Source: Mesorhizobium shangrilense (lineage in GTDB: Bacteria > Pseudomonadota > Alphaproteobacteria > Rhizobiales > Rhizobiaceae). From it: a DNA stretch of 64,000 nucleotides. Below, one piece after another: positions 1-8,723 of the stretch (its first letter is position 1; every line of letters starts with the position of its first letter). Where the stretch lies: positions 1,865,501 to 1,929,500 of the forward strand of contig NZ_JAQGPN010000001.1 of the NCBI RefSeq assembly GCF_028826155.1, in the 5' to 3' direction. The notes under the pieces were generated by a model. The model saw only the letters and a program-made list of their open reading frames with translations. It searched no databases and was not told the origin of the DNA. Both the position numbers and the translations under genes were made by a program.

Positions 1-286
1 TGTTTGTACGGGCTGGCCATGAGTGCACCCCCTGCTTCAAACCCGGTCCCATGCGGCCCTGTCCGAGCCGGCGTATCTTGCGGTCAGATCGTCATTACTT
101 CTTTCATAGAGCGTTCGCCGCGCGGTGTCATGACGTTTGCATTGTCGTCAATTGTTGATTGTTGAACAAGTTCACCGCGCTGCAGGATGCGTCCTTGTTG
201 CCCTATTGTTGACACGATCATCAGCGCGGACCTATTCTATTCAGGCCCGTTTCTCAAAGTTCGGCTTGTCACGATGGAGGCACGTC
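1..286. other. Non-coding stretch upstream of the OmpA-like gene
   Basis: No convincing gene lies here. An in-frame upstream extension of the next gene begins at 137, but its extra 50 residues are Arg-rich and do not look like a secretion signal. The true start is placed at 287, leaving this stretch as promoter and 5' region. I see no clear hairpin or repeat. Confidence 0.5.
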
Positions 287-820
287 ATGCGGGTTCCATT
301 GAGTGTATTGCTGTTCACCAGCGCGCTGGCGGCTACGCCTGCCTTGGGGCAATCCACGCAAACCTCCAAGGACATCATCGAATTCTTCGCAGCAGCTGCC
401 GATCTCGGCGCGTCGCGCGGAATTTGCGTGGGCACGGAAGAAGAGTGCAAGGCCAAGGCCTCGGCGCAGGTCACTCCGGCGCAAACCGGTCTCGACATGC
501 TCATCAACTTCGACCTCGACTCGTCCGACCTGACCCCTGACGCACGGACGAAGCTCGGCGAGTTCGCCAAGGCTCTGAGCGACAACCGGCTCAAATCACA
601 CTCGTTCCTGGTCGAGGGCTACACGGACGCGTCGGGTTCGGCCCAGTACAATGACGGCCTGTCGGAGCGGCGCGCTCAGTCCGTCACCACATTTCTGCTG
701 GCCAACGGAATCGAAGAATCCCGCGTTACCGCTGTGGGTAAGGGCGAGACCAACCCCCGGGTTGCGGATCCTTATGATCCGGTCAACCGGCGCGTCGAAA
801 TGCGGATCAATCTGCAATAG
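287..820 (+). CDS. OmpA-family peptidoglycan-binding periplasmic protein
   Basis: A 177-residue exported protein. The start is set at the ATG at 287 because GGAGG precedes it at 276-280 and translation from there opens with a normal Sec signal peptide (hydrophobic core, ALG/Q cleavage near residue 22). Residues about 72-177 form an OmpA C-terminal domain, with the LINFDLDSSDLTPDA strand-turn, GYTDASG and the closing NRRVEMRI, the usual diaminopimelate-binding framework. It should sit in the periplasm and grip peptidoglycan. It is the first gene before the T6SS operon but is separated from it by a strong terminator. No TssJ lipoprotein was seen, so it may help anchor the apparatus, but that is inference; it could also be a general envelope protein. 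Confidence 0.85.
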   Translation: MRVPLSVLLFTSALAATPALGQSTQTSKDIIEFFAAAADLGASRGICVGTEEECKAKASAQVTPAQTGLDMLINFDLDSSDLTPDARTKLGEFAKALSDNRLKSHSFLVEGYTDASGSAQYNDGLSERRAQSVTTFLLANGIEESRVTAVGKGETNPRVADPYDPVNRRVEMRINLQ

Positions 821-841
821 CGCCGGCCGCGCGGCTGCCAC

Positions 842-875
842 AAAGGCGTCCACCCCGATGGACGCCTTTTTTCTT
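842..875 (+). terminator. Rho-independent terminator
   Basis: An 11-bp perfect stem (AAAGGCGTCCA, 842-852, with its complement at 859-869) around a 6-base loop, followed by a T-rich run to 875. It lies between the OmpA-like gene and tssA, so the tss operon probably has its own promoter or depends on read-through. Confidence 0.85.
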
Positions 876-889
876 AACGGGACGGATCC

Positions 890-2248
890 ATGCGGTTCGA
901 CGACATAGCAGAGGCGATTTCCGAAGCCGATCCCTGCGGTCCCGATCTCGACGAGGAGGGGGACGAGGCCTACCTGAACTACGTGCTTTCCGCGGCGGGG
1001 CGCATTCCCGAGAGCTTCTACCAGAAGGACCCGAACTCCCCGGTCAACGACGCGCGCTACGTTCCGTTCGACCGGACGAAGGTCGACCTCAAGTCGGAGA
1101 TCAAGTCGGTCGCCGCACTTCTCGCCCGCACCAAGGATCTTCGTCTGCTCGCGCTCGAGGCGCGCTTCCAGTGTCTTGCCGGGCAGGTGGTCGGCTTCTG
1201 CGAATGCCTGCAAGGCATGGCCAGGCTGGTCGGCAGCCGCTGGGACGGGGTGCATCCGCGCGGCGCCGACGGCGATTTCACGCTGCGCCAGAACACGATC
1301 TCCGGCCTGGATGATCAGACATCGGTCCTGTTGCCGCTTGGCTATGCGCCGCTTGTCAACAGCAGAAAGATCGGAGCGGTCAGTCTTCGCGACTATCTCG
1401 TCGCAACGGGCGAGGTTCAGCCGCGCCCCGACGACCGGCAGGTAGGCGTCTCCGATGTGCTCGAAGCGATCCAGCAGGCGGACAACAGGGTGACGATCGA
1501 AGCGCTCGACCAGGCGGTGAATGCAGCCGCGCGGGCGCTCCGCGACATCGACGCGAATTTCATCGAGGCTGCCGGTCACGCGTCCCGCCCGAGCCTCGAC
1601 AATCTGCAGAAGGTGCTCGGACAGATCCGCACGCTCATCCGTGCGGCGGTTCCGGAATTGGCGCTGGAGGCAGAGGAGGCGGAGCAGGCGAAGCCCGATA
1701 CGGGGGGCGCTGAGACGGGCGACGTTGCGCTGCCGTCTGCCGGGACCGCCGCCCCGCCGGCCGCCGTCATCGCGCTCTCGGATCATGCCGAGGCGAGCGC
1801 GGCCCTGCTGGCTGCCGAGCAGTATTTCGCTCGGGCCGAGCCTTCGTCGCCCGCTCTCATCCTGATCCACCAAGCGCGCATGCTGGTCGGCAAGTCGCTG
1901 GTGGAAGCGCTGGAAATGCTGATGCCGGAAGGGGCGGCCAAGGCGATGATCACCTTCAGCGGCGGGCACCCGTTCCAACTGGACATGGGCCGCATGAAGG
2001 CGATCACCAAGACGGCCACGGAGGGCGCGCAGGGCAACGGCGTCGCCGCGCCGCCCGAGTTCCAGGCGGGCACTCGCCAGGAGGCCGAGGCGCTCATCGG
2101 CAGCGCTGATGCGTTCTTCCGCGCCCGCGAGCCGTCCAGTCCGATACCGGTCCTGCTCGGAAAGGCGCGCGCGTTCATGAGCCGCGATTTCTCCGCTATA
2201 CTGAGCGAGATCGTAAAGAACGGTGGTCCAGCGCCGCCAGCTGCCTAG
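890..2248 (+). CDS. tssA: T6SS protein TssA (ImpA family)
   Basis: A 452-residue protein with an ImpA N-terminal domain in roughly the first 120 residues (DPCGPDLDEEGDEAYLNY opening, then FDRTKVDLKSEIKSVAALLARTKDLRL and the LARLVGSRWDGVHP-type helices). TssA caps and primes polymerisation of the contractile sheath on the baseplate. The middle is Ala/Pro rich and variable, and the C-terminal third is helical. Two similar segments, each built around EAxxLxxxxxxFxRAEPSSP, occur near residues 303-325 and 398-420, suggesting an internal duplication. It is the first gene of the rightward structural operon. Identity rests on the N-terminal domain and context. Confidence 0.9.
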   Translation: MRFDDIAEAISEADPCGPDLDEEGDEAYLNYVLSAAGRIPESFYQKDPNSPVNDARYVPFDRTKVDLKSEIKSVAALLARTKDLRLLALEARFQCLAGQVVGFCECLQGMARLVGSRWDGVHPRGADGDFTLRQNTISGLDDQTSVLLPLGYAPLVNSRKIGAVSLRDYLVATGEVQPRPDDRQVGVSDVLEAIQQADNRVTIEALDQAVNAAARALRDIDANFIEAAGHASRPSLDNLQKVLGQIRTLIRAAVPELALEAEEAEQAKPDTGGAETGDVALPSAGTAAPPAAVIALSDHAEASAALLAAEQYFARAEPSSPALILIHQARMLVGKSLVEALEMLMPEGAAKAMITFSGGHPFQLDMGRMKAITKTATEGAQGNGVAAPPEFQAGTRQEAEALIGSADAFFRAREPSSPIPVLLGKARAFMSRDFSAILSEIVKNGGPAPPAA

Positions 2249-2483
2249 AGATCCAGGGTTGAGCCAGAAACGAAGCAAGCGAAAATCGGGCGTGCTCAGA
2301 TAGTCCGGGGACTTCATCTTTTCCTTACATTTACTTCCGTCTTTTGGAGTGACATCTGAAGTTCGGTGCGCAGTCGCGTTAAGCAGAGGCCAATGTCGAC
2401 GTGTCTTAGGTTGCAGGCGCGCGAAACGAATTGACAAACTGCGGGACCGGGTATTGCATTGTCCATTCGGAGGGAAATCTGCC
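2249..2483. other. tssA-tssB intergenic region
   Basis: 235 bases between tssA and the chosen tssB start. An open frame extends tssB upstream to 2349, but the added residues are basic and unlike the family, so it is treated as untranslated. It contains a promoter candidate, listed separately. Confidence 0.5.
2431..2457 (+). promoter_or_regulatory. Candidate promoter for tssB-tssC-hcp
   Basis: A perfect TTGACA at 2431-2436 is followed after 15 bases by TATTGC (2452-2457), a weak -10. The same stretch also holds GG-N10-GC (2444-2445 and 2456-2457), the spacing of a sigma-54 -24/-12 element. Which sigma factor uses it cannot be told from sequence. It would let the sheath and Hcp genes be made separately from tssA. 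Confidence 0.4.
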
Positions 2484-3026
2484 ATGTCATCTGATAGCGG
2501 TCAGAAATTCATCAAGAGGAACCGTCCGCCCCGCGTCCAGATTGCTTACGAAGATCCCTACGACGCGCAGAAGATGGTCGAGCTTCCTTTCGTCATGGGC
2601 GTCATGGCGGACCTGTCGGGAAACAGCTCCAAGGTCGAAAAGCCGGCGCTGGCGCAGCGCAAGTTCGCCAATGTCGACATGGACAATTTCGACGACTATC
2701 TCGAGAGCGTCGAGCCTGCGGCGACATTCCGGGTGCCCAATCGCCTGGGAGAGGCTGGGAACGAACAGATCGGCATCAATCTCACCTTCAGGAAGATGGA
2801 TGACTTCTCGCCGGCCGGCATCGCCCGGCAGATTCCTGCCCTCAATGCGTTGCTGGAGGCCCGCAGCCAGTTGGCCAATCTGCAGCGCTACATGGATGGC
2901 AAGGTTGCGGCCGAGGATCAGCTGAAGCGGCTGCTCGCGAACCCCGAAATGATGCAGGCGCTGAGGGATCGCCGTGCGGCCGCCCTTACCGCGAACGGCG
3001 AGGGCGCCGAGGCCGCGGAGAGCTGA
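2484..3026 (+). CDS. tssB: T6SS sheath small subunit TssB
   Basis: A 180-residue protein of normal length for TssB/VipA. The ATG at 2484 is chosen because GGAGGG lies at 2469-2474 and the product then begins like the family. The segments NRPPRVQIAYEDP, ELPFVMGVMADLSG and NVDMDNFDDYLESVEP are typical. TssB pairs with TssC to build the cytoplasmic contractile sheath, and the C-terminal helix inserts into TssC. tssC follows 56 bases downstream in the conserved order. Confidence 0.95.
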   Translation: MSSDSGQKFIKRNRPPRVQIAYEDPYDAQKMVELPFVMGVMADLSGNSSKVEKPALAQRKFANVDMDNFDDYLESVEPAATFRVPNRLGEAGNEQIGINLTFRKMDDFSPAGIARQIPALNALLEARSQLANLQRYMDGKVAAEDQLKRLLANPEMMQALRDRRAAALTANGEGAEAAES

Positions 3027-3082
3027 TCGGGTTTGTGTGACGCCTTGAAATAGAACTTCTGCAACGCATCGAGGGTCCTAAA

Positions 3083-4576
3083 GTGGCTACCGAAGTCCAG
3101 CGAGAAGATGCACCGGTTGCAACGGCATTTCAGGAGGCGGAAGAGTTTTCAGGCCTGCTGAAGCAGAGCTTCAAGCCGCGCAGCGAACGCGCTGCGACCG
3201 AGGTCGAGAACGCCGTGAACACGCTTGTCCAGCAGGCGTTGGCGGATACCACCGTGATCAGGGAAGACGTGCTCGACACGATCGACGAGATGATCGCCCG
3301 GCTCGACGAGAAGCTCACGGTCCAGGTCAACGAGATCCTTCACGCGGAGGAATTCCAGAAGCTCGAAAGCGCGTGGCGCGGCCTCCACTATCTCGTCTAC
3401 AACTCCGAGACCGACGCGACGCTGAAACTTCGCGTCATGAACGTCTCCAAGAACGAGCTGTATCGCGACCTGCGTCTCTATCCCGACGCGAAATGGGACC
3501 AGAGCCCTCTGTTCAAGGCGGTGTACGAGTACGAGTACGGGCAGCTCGGCGGCGAGCCTTTCGGCTGCCTGGTGGGCGACTACCACTTCGACCACTCGGC
3601 GGTGGACATCAGCCTGCTCAGGGCGCTGGGCAAGATCGCCGCCGCCGCGCACGCCCCGTTCATAGCCGGCGCGGCGCCGACCCTTCTCGGCATGGACAAC
3701 TGGACCGAACTCACCAACCCGCGCGACCTGAGCAAGATCTTCGAGACGCCGGATTACGCGGCCTGGAAGTCGCTGCGCGATTCCGAGAACTCCCGCTATG
3801 TCGGGCTGTGCATGCCGCGCGTGCTGTCGCGCCAGCCATATGGCGCCAAGTCCGAGCCAATCGAGGAGTTCGCCTTCGAGGAGGACACCGACGGCCACAG
3901 GGGCGAAAAGTATGCCTGGATGAACGCCGCCTACGCGATGGCCGCCAACGTCAACCGCGCGTTCAAGGAGTATGGCTGGACGGTGCGCATTCGCGGCGTG
4001 CAGTCGGGCGGGGAGGTGATCAACCTGCCGACACACACGTTCCCGACCGACGAAGGGGGCGTCGACCTCAAGTGTCCGACCGAGATCGCCATCAGCGACC
4101 GGCGCGAGGCGGAGCTTTCGAAGTCCGGCCTGCTGCCGCTGATCCACCGCAAGAACACGGACAAGGCGGCGTTTATCGGGGCACAATCGGTCTACAGGCC
4201 GAAGAAATACGACAAGGAGGAAGCGACGGCCTCCGACAACCTGTCCGCCCGGATTCCGTACATGTTCGCCGTATCGCGCTTCGCGCATTACCTCAAATGC
4301 ATGGTGCGCGACCAGATCGGCGAGACGAAGGAAAAAGTGGAGCTCGAGCGCTGGCTGCAGGGATGGATCAACAAGTATGTCGATTCAGACCCGAAGAACT
4401 CGTCTCCGGCCGTCAAGGCCAGGAAGCCCCTTGCTGCAGCAAAGATCGATGTGTTCGCAGACGAGGAAAACCCGGGATATTACGCGGCGAAGTTCTACCT
4501 GCGGCCGCACTTCCAGCTGGAGGGAATGGATATAGGGCTGAGCCTCGTTTCAAAGCTGCCCGGGCAGGCAAAATAG
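3083..4576 (+). CDS. tssC: T6SS sheath large subunit TssC
   Basis: A 497-residue protein matching TssC/VipB in length. It starts at GTG 3083; GAGGG at 3071-3075 serves as ribosome site. Recognisable stretches include LDEKLTVQVNEILH, FQKLESAWRGLHYLV, FGCLVGDYHFDH, PFIAGAAPTLLG and the C-terminal YYAAKFYLRPHFQLEGM. With TssB it forms the contractile sheath; ClpV (tssH, same operon) recycles it. There is no sign of damage or fusion. Confidence 0.95.
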   Translation: MATEVQREDAPVATAFQEAEEFSGLLKQSFKPRSERAATEVENAVNTLVQQALADTTVIREDVLDTIDEMIARLDEKLTVQVNEILHAEEFQKLESAWRGLHYLVYNSETDATLKLRVMNVSKNELYRDLRLYPDAKWDQSPLFKAVYEYEYGQLGGEPFGCLVGDYHFDHSAVDISLLRALGKIAAAAHAPFIAGAAPTLLGMDNWTELTNPRDLSKIFETPDYAAWKSLRDSENSRYVGLCMPRVLSRQPYGAKSEPIEEFAFEEDTDGHRGEKYAWMNAAYAMAANVNRAFKEYGWTVRIRGVQSGGEVINLPTHTFPTDEGGVDLKCPTEIAISDRREAELSKSGLLPLIHRKNTDKAAFIGAQSVYRPKKYDKEEATASDNLSARIPYMFAVSRFAHYLKCMVRDQIGETKEKVELERWLQGWINKYVDSDPKNSSPAVKARKPLAAAKIDVFADEENPGYYAAKFYLRPHFQLEGMDIGLSLVSKLPGQAK

Positions 4577-4634
4577 CGCATGTGACCAGTGGGATTGTTC
4601 TCGTTCCGACTCAACCAAGGCTGAGGATTAGGAC

Positions 4635-5120
4635 ATGCCAAATGTGATCAGGTTCGAAGGAGTTGAAGGCGAGTCTAAGATAACCGGCTACGAAAAATGG
4701 ATCGACATCGGCCCGTACAGCCTATCCGGGTCGTCTGCGCATTCGGGGCTCAGAGGCGGCGGATTGTCGGGCGGAGCCATGCAGATCAGTCCGATAACGA
4801 TCTCCAAGAAGCTTGATAGCGCGTCGACCAAGCTGATGAACAGGATGAGCAAGGGAGAGCATTTCGACAAGGTCGAAATCGTGTCCTTGAAGACCACCGG
4901 AACTAAGCTGGACAAGTACCTGACGGTCGAACTCGGTCAGGTCCTGCTCGCCGGGTACAGCTGGAATAATGATGGCGAGGGCGCTCACGATTATCCCACC
5001 GAAAGCTGGACGCTCTCATTCAAGAAGTTTGAGTTCCTTTATCTGCCGCAGACCGAGACCGGAACGCTTGGGGAAGAGGGCGTCTTCGCGATCGATCTGG
5101 AGAAATACGAGATTACCTGA
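4635..5120 (+). CDS. hcp: Hcp tube protein (TssD)
   Basis: A 161-residue Hcp-family protein. Typical features are the opening IRFEGVEGES, the GGLSGGAMQISPITISKKLDSAS region, LTVELGQVLLAGYSW and the ESWTLSFKKFEFLYL strand near the end. Hcp hexamers stack into the inner tube that is propelled out of the cell and can carry small effectors in the lumen. It has a short 58-base gap after tssC. No C-terminal effector extension is present. Confidence 0.93.
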   Translation: MPNVIRFEGVEGESKITGYEKWIDIGPYSLSGSSAHSGLRGGGLSGGAMQISPITISKKLDSASTKLMNRMSKGEHFDKVEIVSLKTTGTKLDKYLTVELGQVLLAGYSWNNDGEGAHDYPTESWTLSFKKFEFLYLPQTETGTLGEEGVFAIDLEKYEIT

Positions 5121-5161
5121 TCCAGGCCGGACGGGCCCGCTAGTCAGCCTGAGATCGCTTC

Positions 5162-5710
5162 ATGCGTCGACCGTTCAACACGGAATACAGTCCCCCGATC
5201 ATGTCCGCGTTCCGCGAGGCGTTCGCCGCGCGGGACGCAAGGAAGAGGATTGTCCAGACCGTAAGCGGCGAGCGCATCGTTCCCGGCCGGCATTCCTCGC
5301 AGAGACGGGGCGATGAGGGGGCGCTGAGGAGAGACCTCGCGATCGACTTGATGGCGCTGCTAAACACGATCGATCTGGGCTCCTCGGTCGACCTGGAAAA
5401 TTACGCCCATGTGCGCAGGTCCATCGTCAATTACGGGCTCAGCGATGTCGGCAGGCTCACCAGCGAGGAGGAGAGGGTCAACTTGATCAGGGACGATCTC
5501 AGGACGGCCCTCGTCCAGTTCGAGCCGCGTCTCAATCCCGAGACGATCCATATCGAACGCGACGAGAAGGTGGACGACGAGCAGCGCGTGCGCTTCACCG
5601 TCTCCGTGGAGATGTTCTGCCGGCCGGCGGACCTTGCGGTCGAGTTCGTCGCGGAGGTTGATGTCGGATCCGGCAAGATCAACCTGTCTCGACTTCCAGA
5701 CACAGCATGA
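5162..5710 (+). CDS. tssE: T6SS baseplate wedge protein TssE (gp25-like)
   Basis: A 182-residue protein with the gp25/TssE domain in residues about 55-170: LAIDLMALLNTIDLGSSVDLENYAHVRRSIVNYGL is the family core, followed by LIRDDLRTALVQFEPRLNP. TssE links the baseplate to the sheath. The C-terminal half (RFTVSVEMFC) is the usual beta segment. Its stop overlaps the tssF start (ATGA), so translation is probably coupled. Confidence 0.93.
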   Translation: MRRPFNTEYSPPIMSAFREAFAARDARKRIVQTVSGERIVPGRHSSQRRGDEGALRRDLAIDLMALLNTIDLGSSVDLENYAHVRRSIVNYGLSDVGRLTSEEERVNLIRDDLRTALVQFEPRLNPETIHIERDEKVDDEQRVRFTVSVEMFCRPADLAVEFVAEVDVGSGKINLSRLPDTA

Positions 5711-7659
5711 ACCGCGAGTTCCTTGAAAGCTTCGAGCAGGAACTGAAGTTCTTCTATGAACACGCGAAGGAGTATGGCGAGGAGTTTCCCGGCGTCGCCG
5801 ACCGGCTGGGCGGCCTGACGGAAAACACCATGGATCCGGGCCTTCAGGCCGTGTTCCAGGGCAGTGCCTTTATGGCTGCGCGCGTGCAGCTCAAACTTAG
5901 AAGCGAGTTCGCCGAATTCACCTCCGCGCTTCTCGACCAGTTGGTGCCGAACTACCTGGCGCCGATTCCCTCGGCGCTGCTGGCGGAAGCCGCGCCGCCG
6001 TACAACGACAAGAACCTTGCGGAGGGGCGGAAATTCCCCGCCGGCTCGTACCTCGATGCCGTCTATGTCGAGCGCGACAGGCGCGTCTCATGCCGCTATC
6101 GCCTGGCTGCGCCGCTGACGGTGTGGCCGCTGCAGCTGGAGGCCGCACAGTATTTCGCCACGCCGGCCCCGTTGCAGACGCTTGGCCTGGAAACGTCGGC
6201 CGGCACGGTCGCCGGGCTTCGTCTTGCATTCCGTCGCCGGACCGCGAAGATCGAGGACAACAAGCCCGGCGCTGTCGACCCAGGCGCACCGGTCAATCAA
6301 CTTGCGATCGACACGCTGCCCGTCCACCTCGTTGGCTCTGCGGTCGATACGACGGCACTCTACGAACAGCTTTTCGCAAACTGCCGGCGCATCACGCTGC
6401 GCTACCTCGACACGTTCGGCGACGCTCGCTTCGTCGCGACGCCGCCCGAGATGCTTCGCCAGATTGGCTTCGAGGCCGAGGAGTCGCTGCTCGGCGGAGA
6501 CGACAGGGTGTTTTCCGGCTTCGCGCTTCTACGGGACTTTTTCGTCTTCCCCCAAAAGTTCATCGGCTTTCGGCTGGAGAAGCTACGGCAGACATTGGCG
6601 TCGGTCTCGGCGCCGGCATTCGAGCTGCTGTTTGAGTTCGATAGCGTGGTGCCGAGACTGCAGTCGGTGGTCAATCCAGCGCTTTTTTCTCTCTATTCGG
6701 CGCCGGCGGCCAATCTCTTCGAGATGCAGTGCGCCCGTGTGCCGGTCCGGCGGCGCGAGCACGAGCATCAGGTAGTGCCGGACCGCAGCCGCTGGCTCGA
6801 GTACGAGGTTCACCGCATCGTCGAGATATTCGCCCACTACAGCGGTGAACGGGACAAGGTCCCGGTGTTTCCGCTCTACAGTCTGCCGTCGCGCAACGTG
6901 CCCCTGGAAAACGCCATCTTCCATACCGCACGGCGCGTCCAGCGGCGGGAGACCGCCCAAGAGCGGCGTTTCGGGCAGCGAAGCGCCTATGTCGGGACGG
7001 AGACGTTCATCTCGCTGCGCGAACCAGCGACGATCGACGATGAACGCCGCGTCCACGAACTCAGCGTCCGCGCGCTGGTTTCGAACCGCCACCTGACCGA
7101 GCATCTTCCGATCGGGGAGTCCGGGGCCGACTTCTTCCTGGTGGACGACACGTCGTTGCCGCTTCGCTGCGTTGCCGGACCGACACCACCACGCGAATCG
7201 ATCGTCACGTCGCAGCGTCGACAACGGGGCGCCATGCCGTCCGGCGAAGTGGCTTGGACGCTGGTCAACCTGCTCTCGCTCAATCATCTCGGACTGACCG
7301 ACCGCAATCCGCAGGACAGAGCCGCCGGATTGAAGGAGCTTCTGGCGCTCTTCGCCGATCTCTCCGATGTGGTCACCGAGCGACGCATTCGCGGCATCCA
7401 GGGCATCTCGACCCGCCCGATCGTTCGCCGGATCAAGCAGGATAACGGCTTCAATGCGGCGCGCGGCATCGAGGTGACCGTCCTGTTCGACGAGAAGGCG
7501 TTCGAGGGAAGCGGCATCATGCTGCTCGGCGCGGTGCTCGACCGCTTCTTCGCCGAGTATTCGGCCATCAACACGTTCACCGAAACGGTGATCGAGTCGC
7601 AGCAGCGCGGCATCGTCAAGCGCTGGCCGCCGCGCTCTGGCCTCGGGAGATTGCTGTGA
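5707..7659 (+). CDS. tssF: T6SS baseplate protein TssF
   Basis: A 650-residue TssF (ImpG/VasA). The first 70 residues carry the family signature FLESFEQELKFFYEHAKEYGEEFPGVADRLG, then FTSALLDQLVPNYLAPIPS. The C-terminal part ends RFFAEYSAINTFTETVIESQQRG-KRWPPRSG, again typical. TssF with TssG and TssK forms the baseplate wedge. It overlaps tssE and tssG by 4 bases at each end. Confidence 0.95.
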   Translation: MNREFLESFEQELKFFYEHAKEYGEEFPGVADRLGGLTENTMDPGLQAVFQGSAFMAARVQLKLRSEFAEFTSALLDQLVPNYLAPIPSALLAEAAPPYNDKNLAEGRKFPAGSYLDAVYVERDRRVSCRYRLAAPLTVWPLQLEAAQYFATPAPLQTLGLETSAGTVAGLRLAFRRRTAKIEDNKPGAVDPGAPVNQLAIDTLPVHLVGSAVDTTALYEQLFANCRRITLRYLDTFGDARFVATPPEMLRQIGFEAEESLLGGDDRVFSGFALLRDFFVFPQKFIGFRLEKLRQTLASVSAPAFELLFEFDSVVPRLQSVVNPALFSLYSAPAANLFEMQCARVPVRRREHEHQVVPDRSRWLEYEVHRIVEIFAHYSGERDKVPVFPLYSLPSRNVPLENAIFHTARRVQRRETAQERRFGQRSAYVGTETFISLREPATIDDERRVHELSVRALVSNRHLTEHLPIGESGADFFLVDDTSLPLRCVAGPTPPRESIVTSQRRQRGAMPSGEVAWTLVNLLSLNHLGLTDRNPQDRAAGLKELLALFADLSDVVTERRIRGIQGISTRPIVRRIKQDNGFNAARGIEVTVLFDEKAFEGSGIMLLGAVLDRFFAEYSAINTFTETVIESQQRGIVKRWPPRSGLGRLL

Positions 7660-8723
7660 GCTACCGCAGCGACCTGAAGGCCGAGCCCTTCCGTTTCGAC
7701 TTCTTCGCGGTCCTGCGGGAACTCGAGCGCTCGACTACCGGCAAGTCCCGGATCGGCCAGAGCACGATCCCCGAGGAGGACGTGGTCACCCTGGGTCAGG
7801 ACCCGTTCCTGGCGTTCCCTGACTCCAACCTCGACGGCTACGAGGTTGGCCGCCACGATATCCCCAACGTCAAGACCCGGTTCCTTGGCTTCTTCGGACC
7901 GCAGGGCGCGCTGCCGCTCAGCACGACCATCGATGCATTCAACTGGTCCACCCAGCACGATCCCTCCTTTGCGCGCTTCGCGGACATCTTCGCCAACCGC
8001 TTTCAGCAGCTCTTCTTCCGCGCCTGGGCGGATGCCCGTCCGATCGCCCACTACGATCGGCCGGCGGGCGACCGGTTCTTTGCCTATCTTGGTTCGATGG
8101 CAGGCGTCGGGACCGTGCCTTATCGCAGCCGGGACACGGTCGACGATATCGCCAAGGTGCAGTTCGCCGGGCTGATCGGCGCCCAGGTCAAGAGCGCCAC
8201 GCGCCTAAAGCACCTGCTCAAGGGCGTCTGCGCAATCGACGTCGACATCGTCGAGCGCATTGGAAGCTGGCTGATCTTCGAGCGAGGCGACCTGACTGCG
8301 CTTGGCGCGCAAGGATCGACGCTCGGCAGGGACAGCTTCGTCGGGACGCGCGCCTACAGCATCAACGACAAGATACGCATCCGCATCGCAGCGACGACGC
8401 TCGAGCAGTACCGGACGTTTCTTCCTTCCGGGGAGCGCTTCGAAAACCTAGTCGATCTCGTCTTTTTCTACCTTGGGCACCAGTCGGATTTCGACGTAGA
8501 ATTGGGCTTGAGGGCCGACCTTGCGCCGGCGGTGCAACTTGGCAGGTCGGGCGAGCTTGGCTGGACGTCCTGGATCTCTCCAAGGAGGCCCGTCGACGGC
8601 GAGACGGTGTATTTCACCGACGCGCGCTTCAGCCCAATGGAGCGGAGGCGGGCAGCAGCAGCAGCAGCGGGAACCGGCAAACAGCGCAAGACGGATAGAC
8701 CAGGAACGGGAGCGGGGTCGTGA
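7656..8723 (+). CDS. tssG: T6SS baseplate protein TssG
   Basis: A 355-residue TssG (ImpH/VasB), starting at a GTG inside the tssF stop. The N terminus has the FDFFAVLRELER motif; FFGPQGALPLSTTIDAF and HDPSFARFADIFANRFQQLFFRAWADARP are family hallmarks. It partners TssF in the wedge. The last 30 residues are Ala/Lys/Gly rich and look unstructured. The stop overlaps the tssH GTG start. Confidence 0.93.
   Translation: MSYRSDLKAEPFRFDFFAVLRELERSTTGKSRIGQSTIPEEDVVTLGQDPFLAFPDSNLDGYEVGRHDIPNVKTRFLGFFGPQGALPLSTTIDAFNWSTQHDPSFARFADIFANRFQQLFFRAWADARPIAHYDRPAGDRFFAYLGSMAGVGTVPYRSRDTVDDIAKVQFAGLIGAQVKSATRLKHLLKGVCAIDVDIVERIGSWLIFERGDLTALGAQGSTLGRDSFVGTRAYSINDKIRIRIAATTLEQYRTFLPSGERFENLVDLVFFYLGHQSDFDVELGLRADLAPAVQLGRSGELGWTSWISPRRPVDGETVYFTDARFSPMERRRAAAAAAGTGKQRKTDRPGTGAGS

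Noticed and set aside
596-2485. Minus-strand open frame of 629 codons
   Set aside because: It lies opposite tssA and the OmpA-like gene and has no recognisable domain or signal; a composition shadow.
3149-4288. Minus-strand open frame of 379 codons
   Set aside because: It is antisense to tssC and shows only shadow composition.
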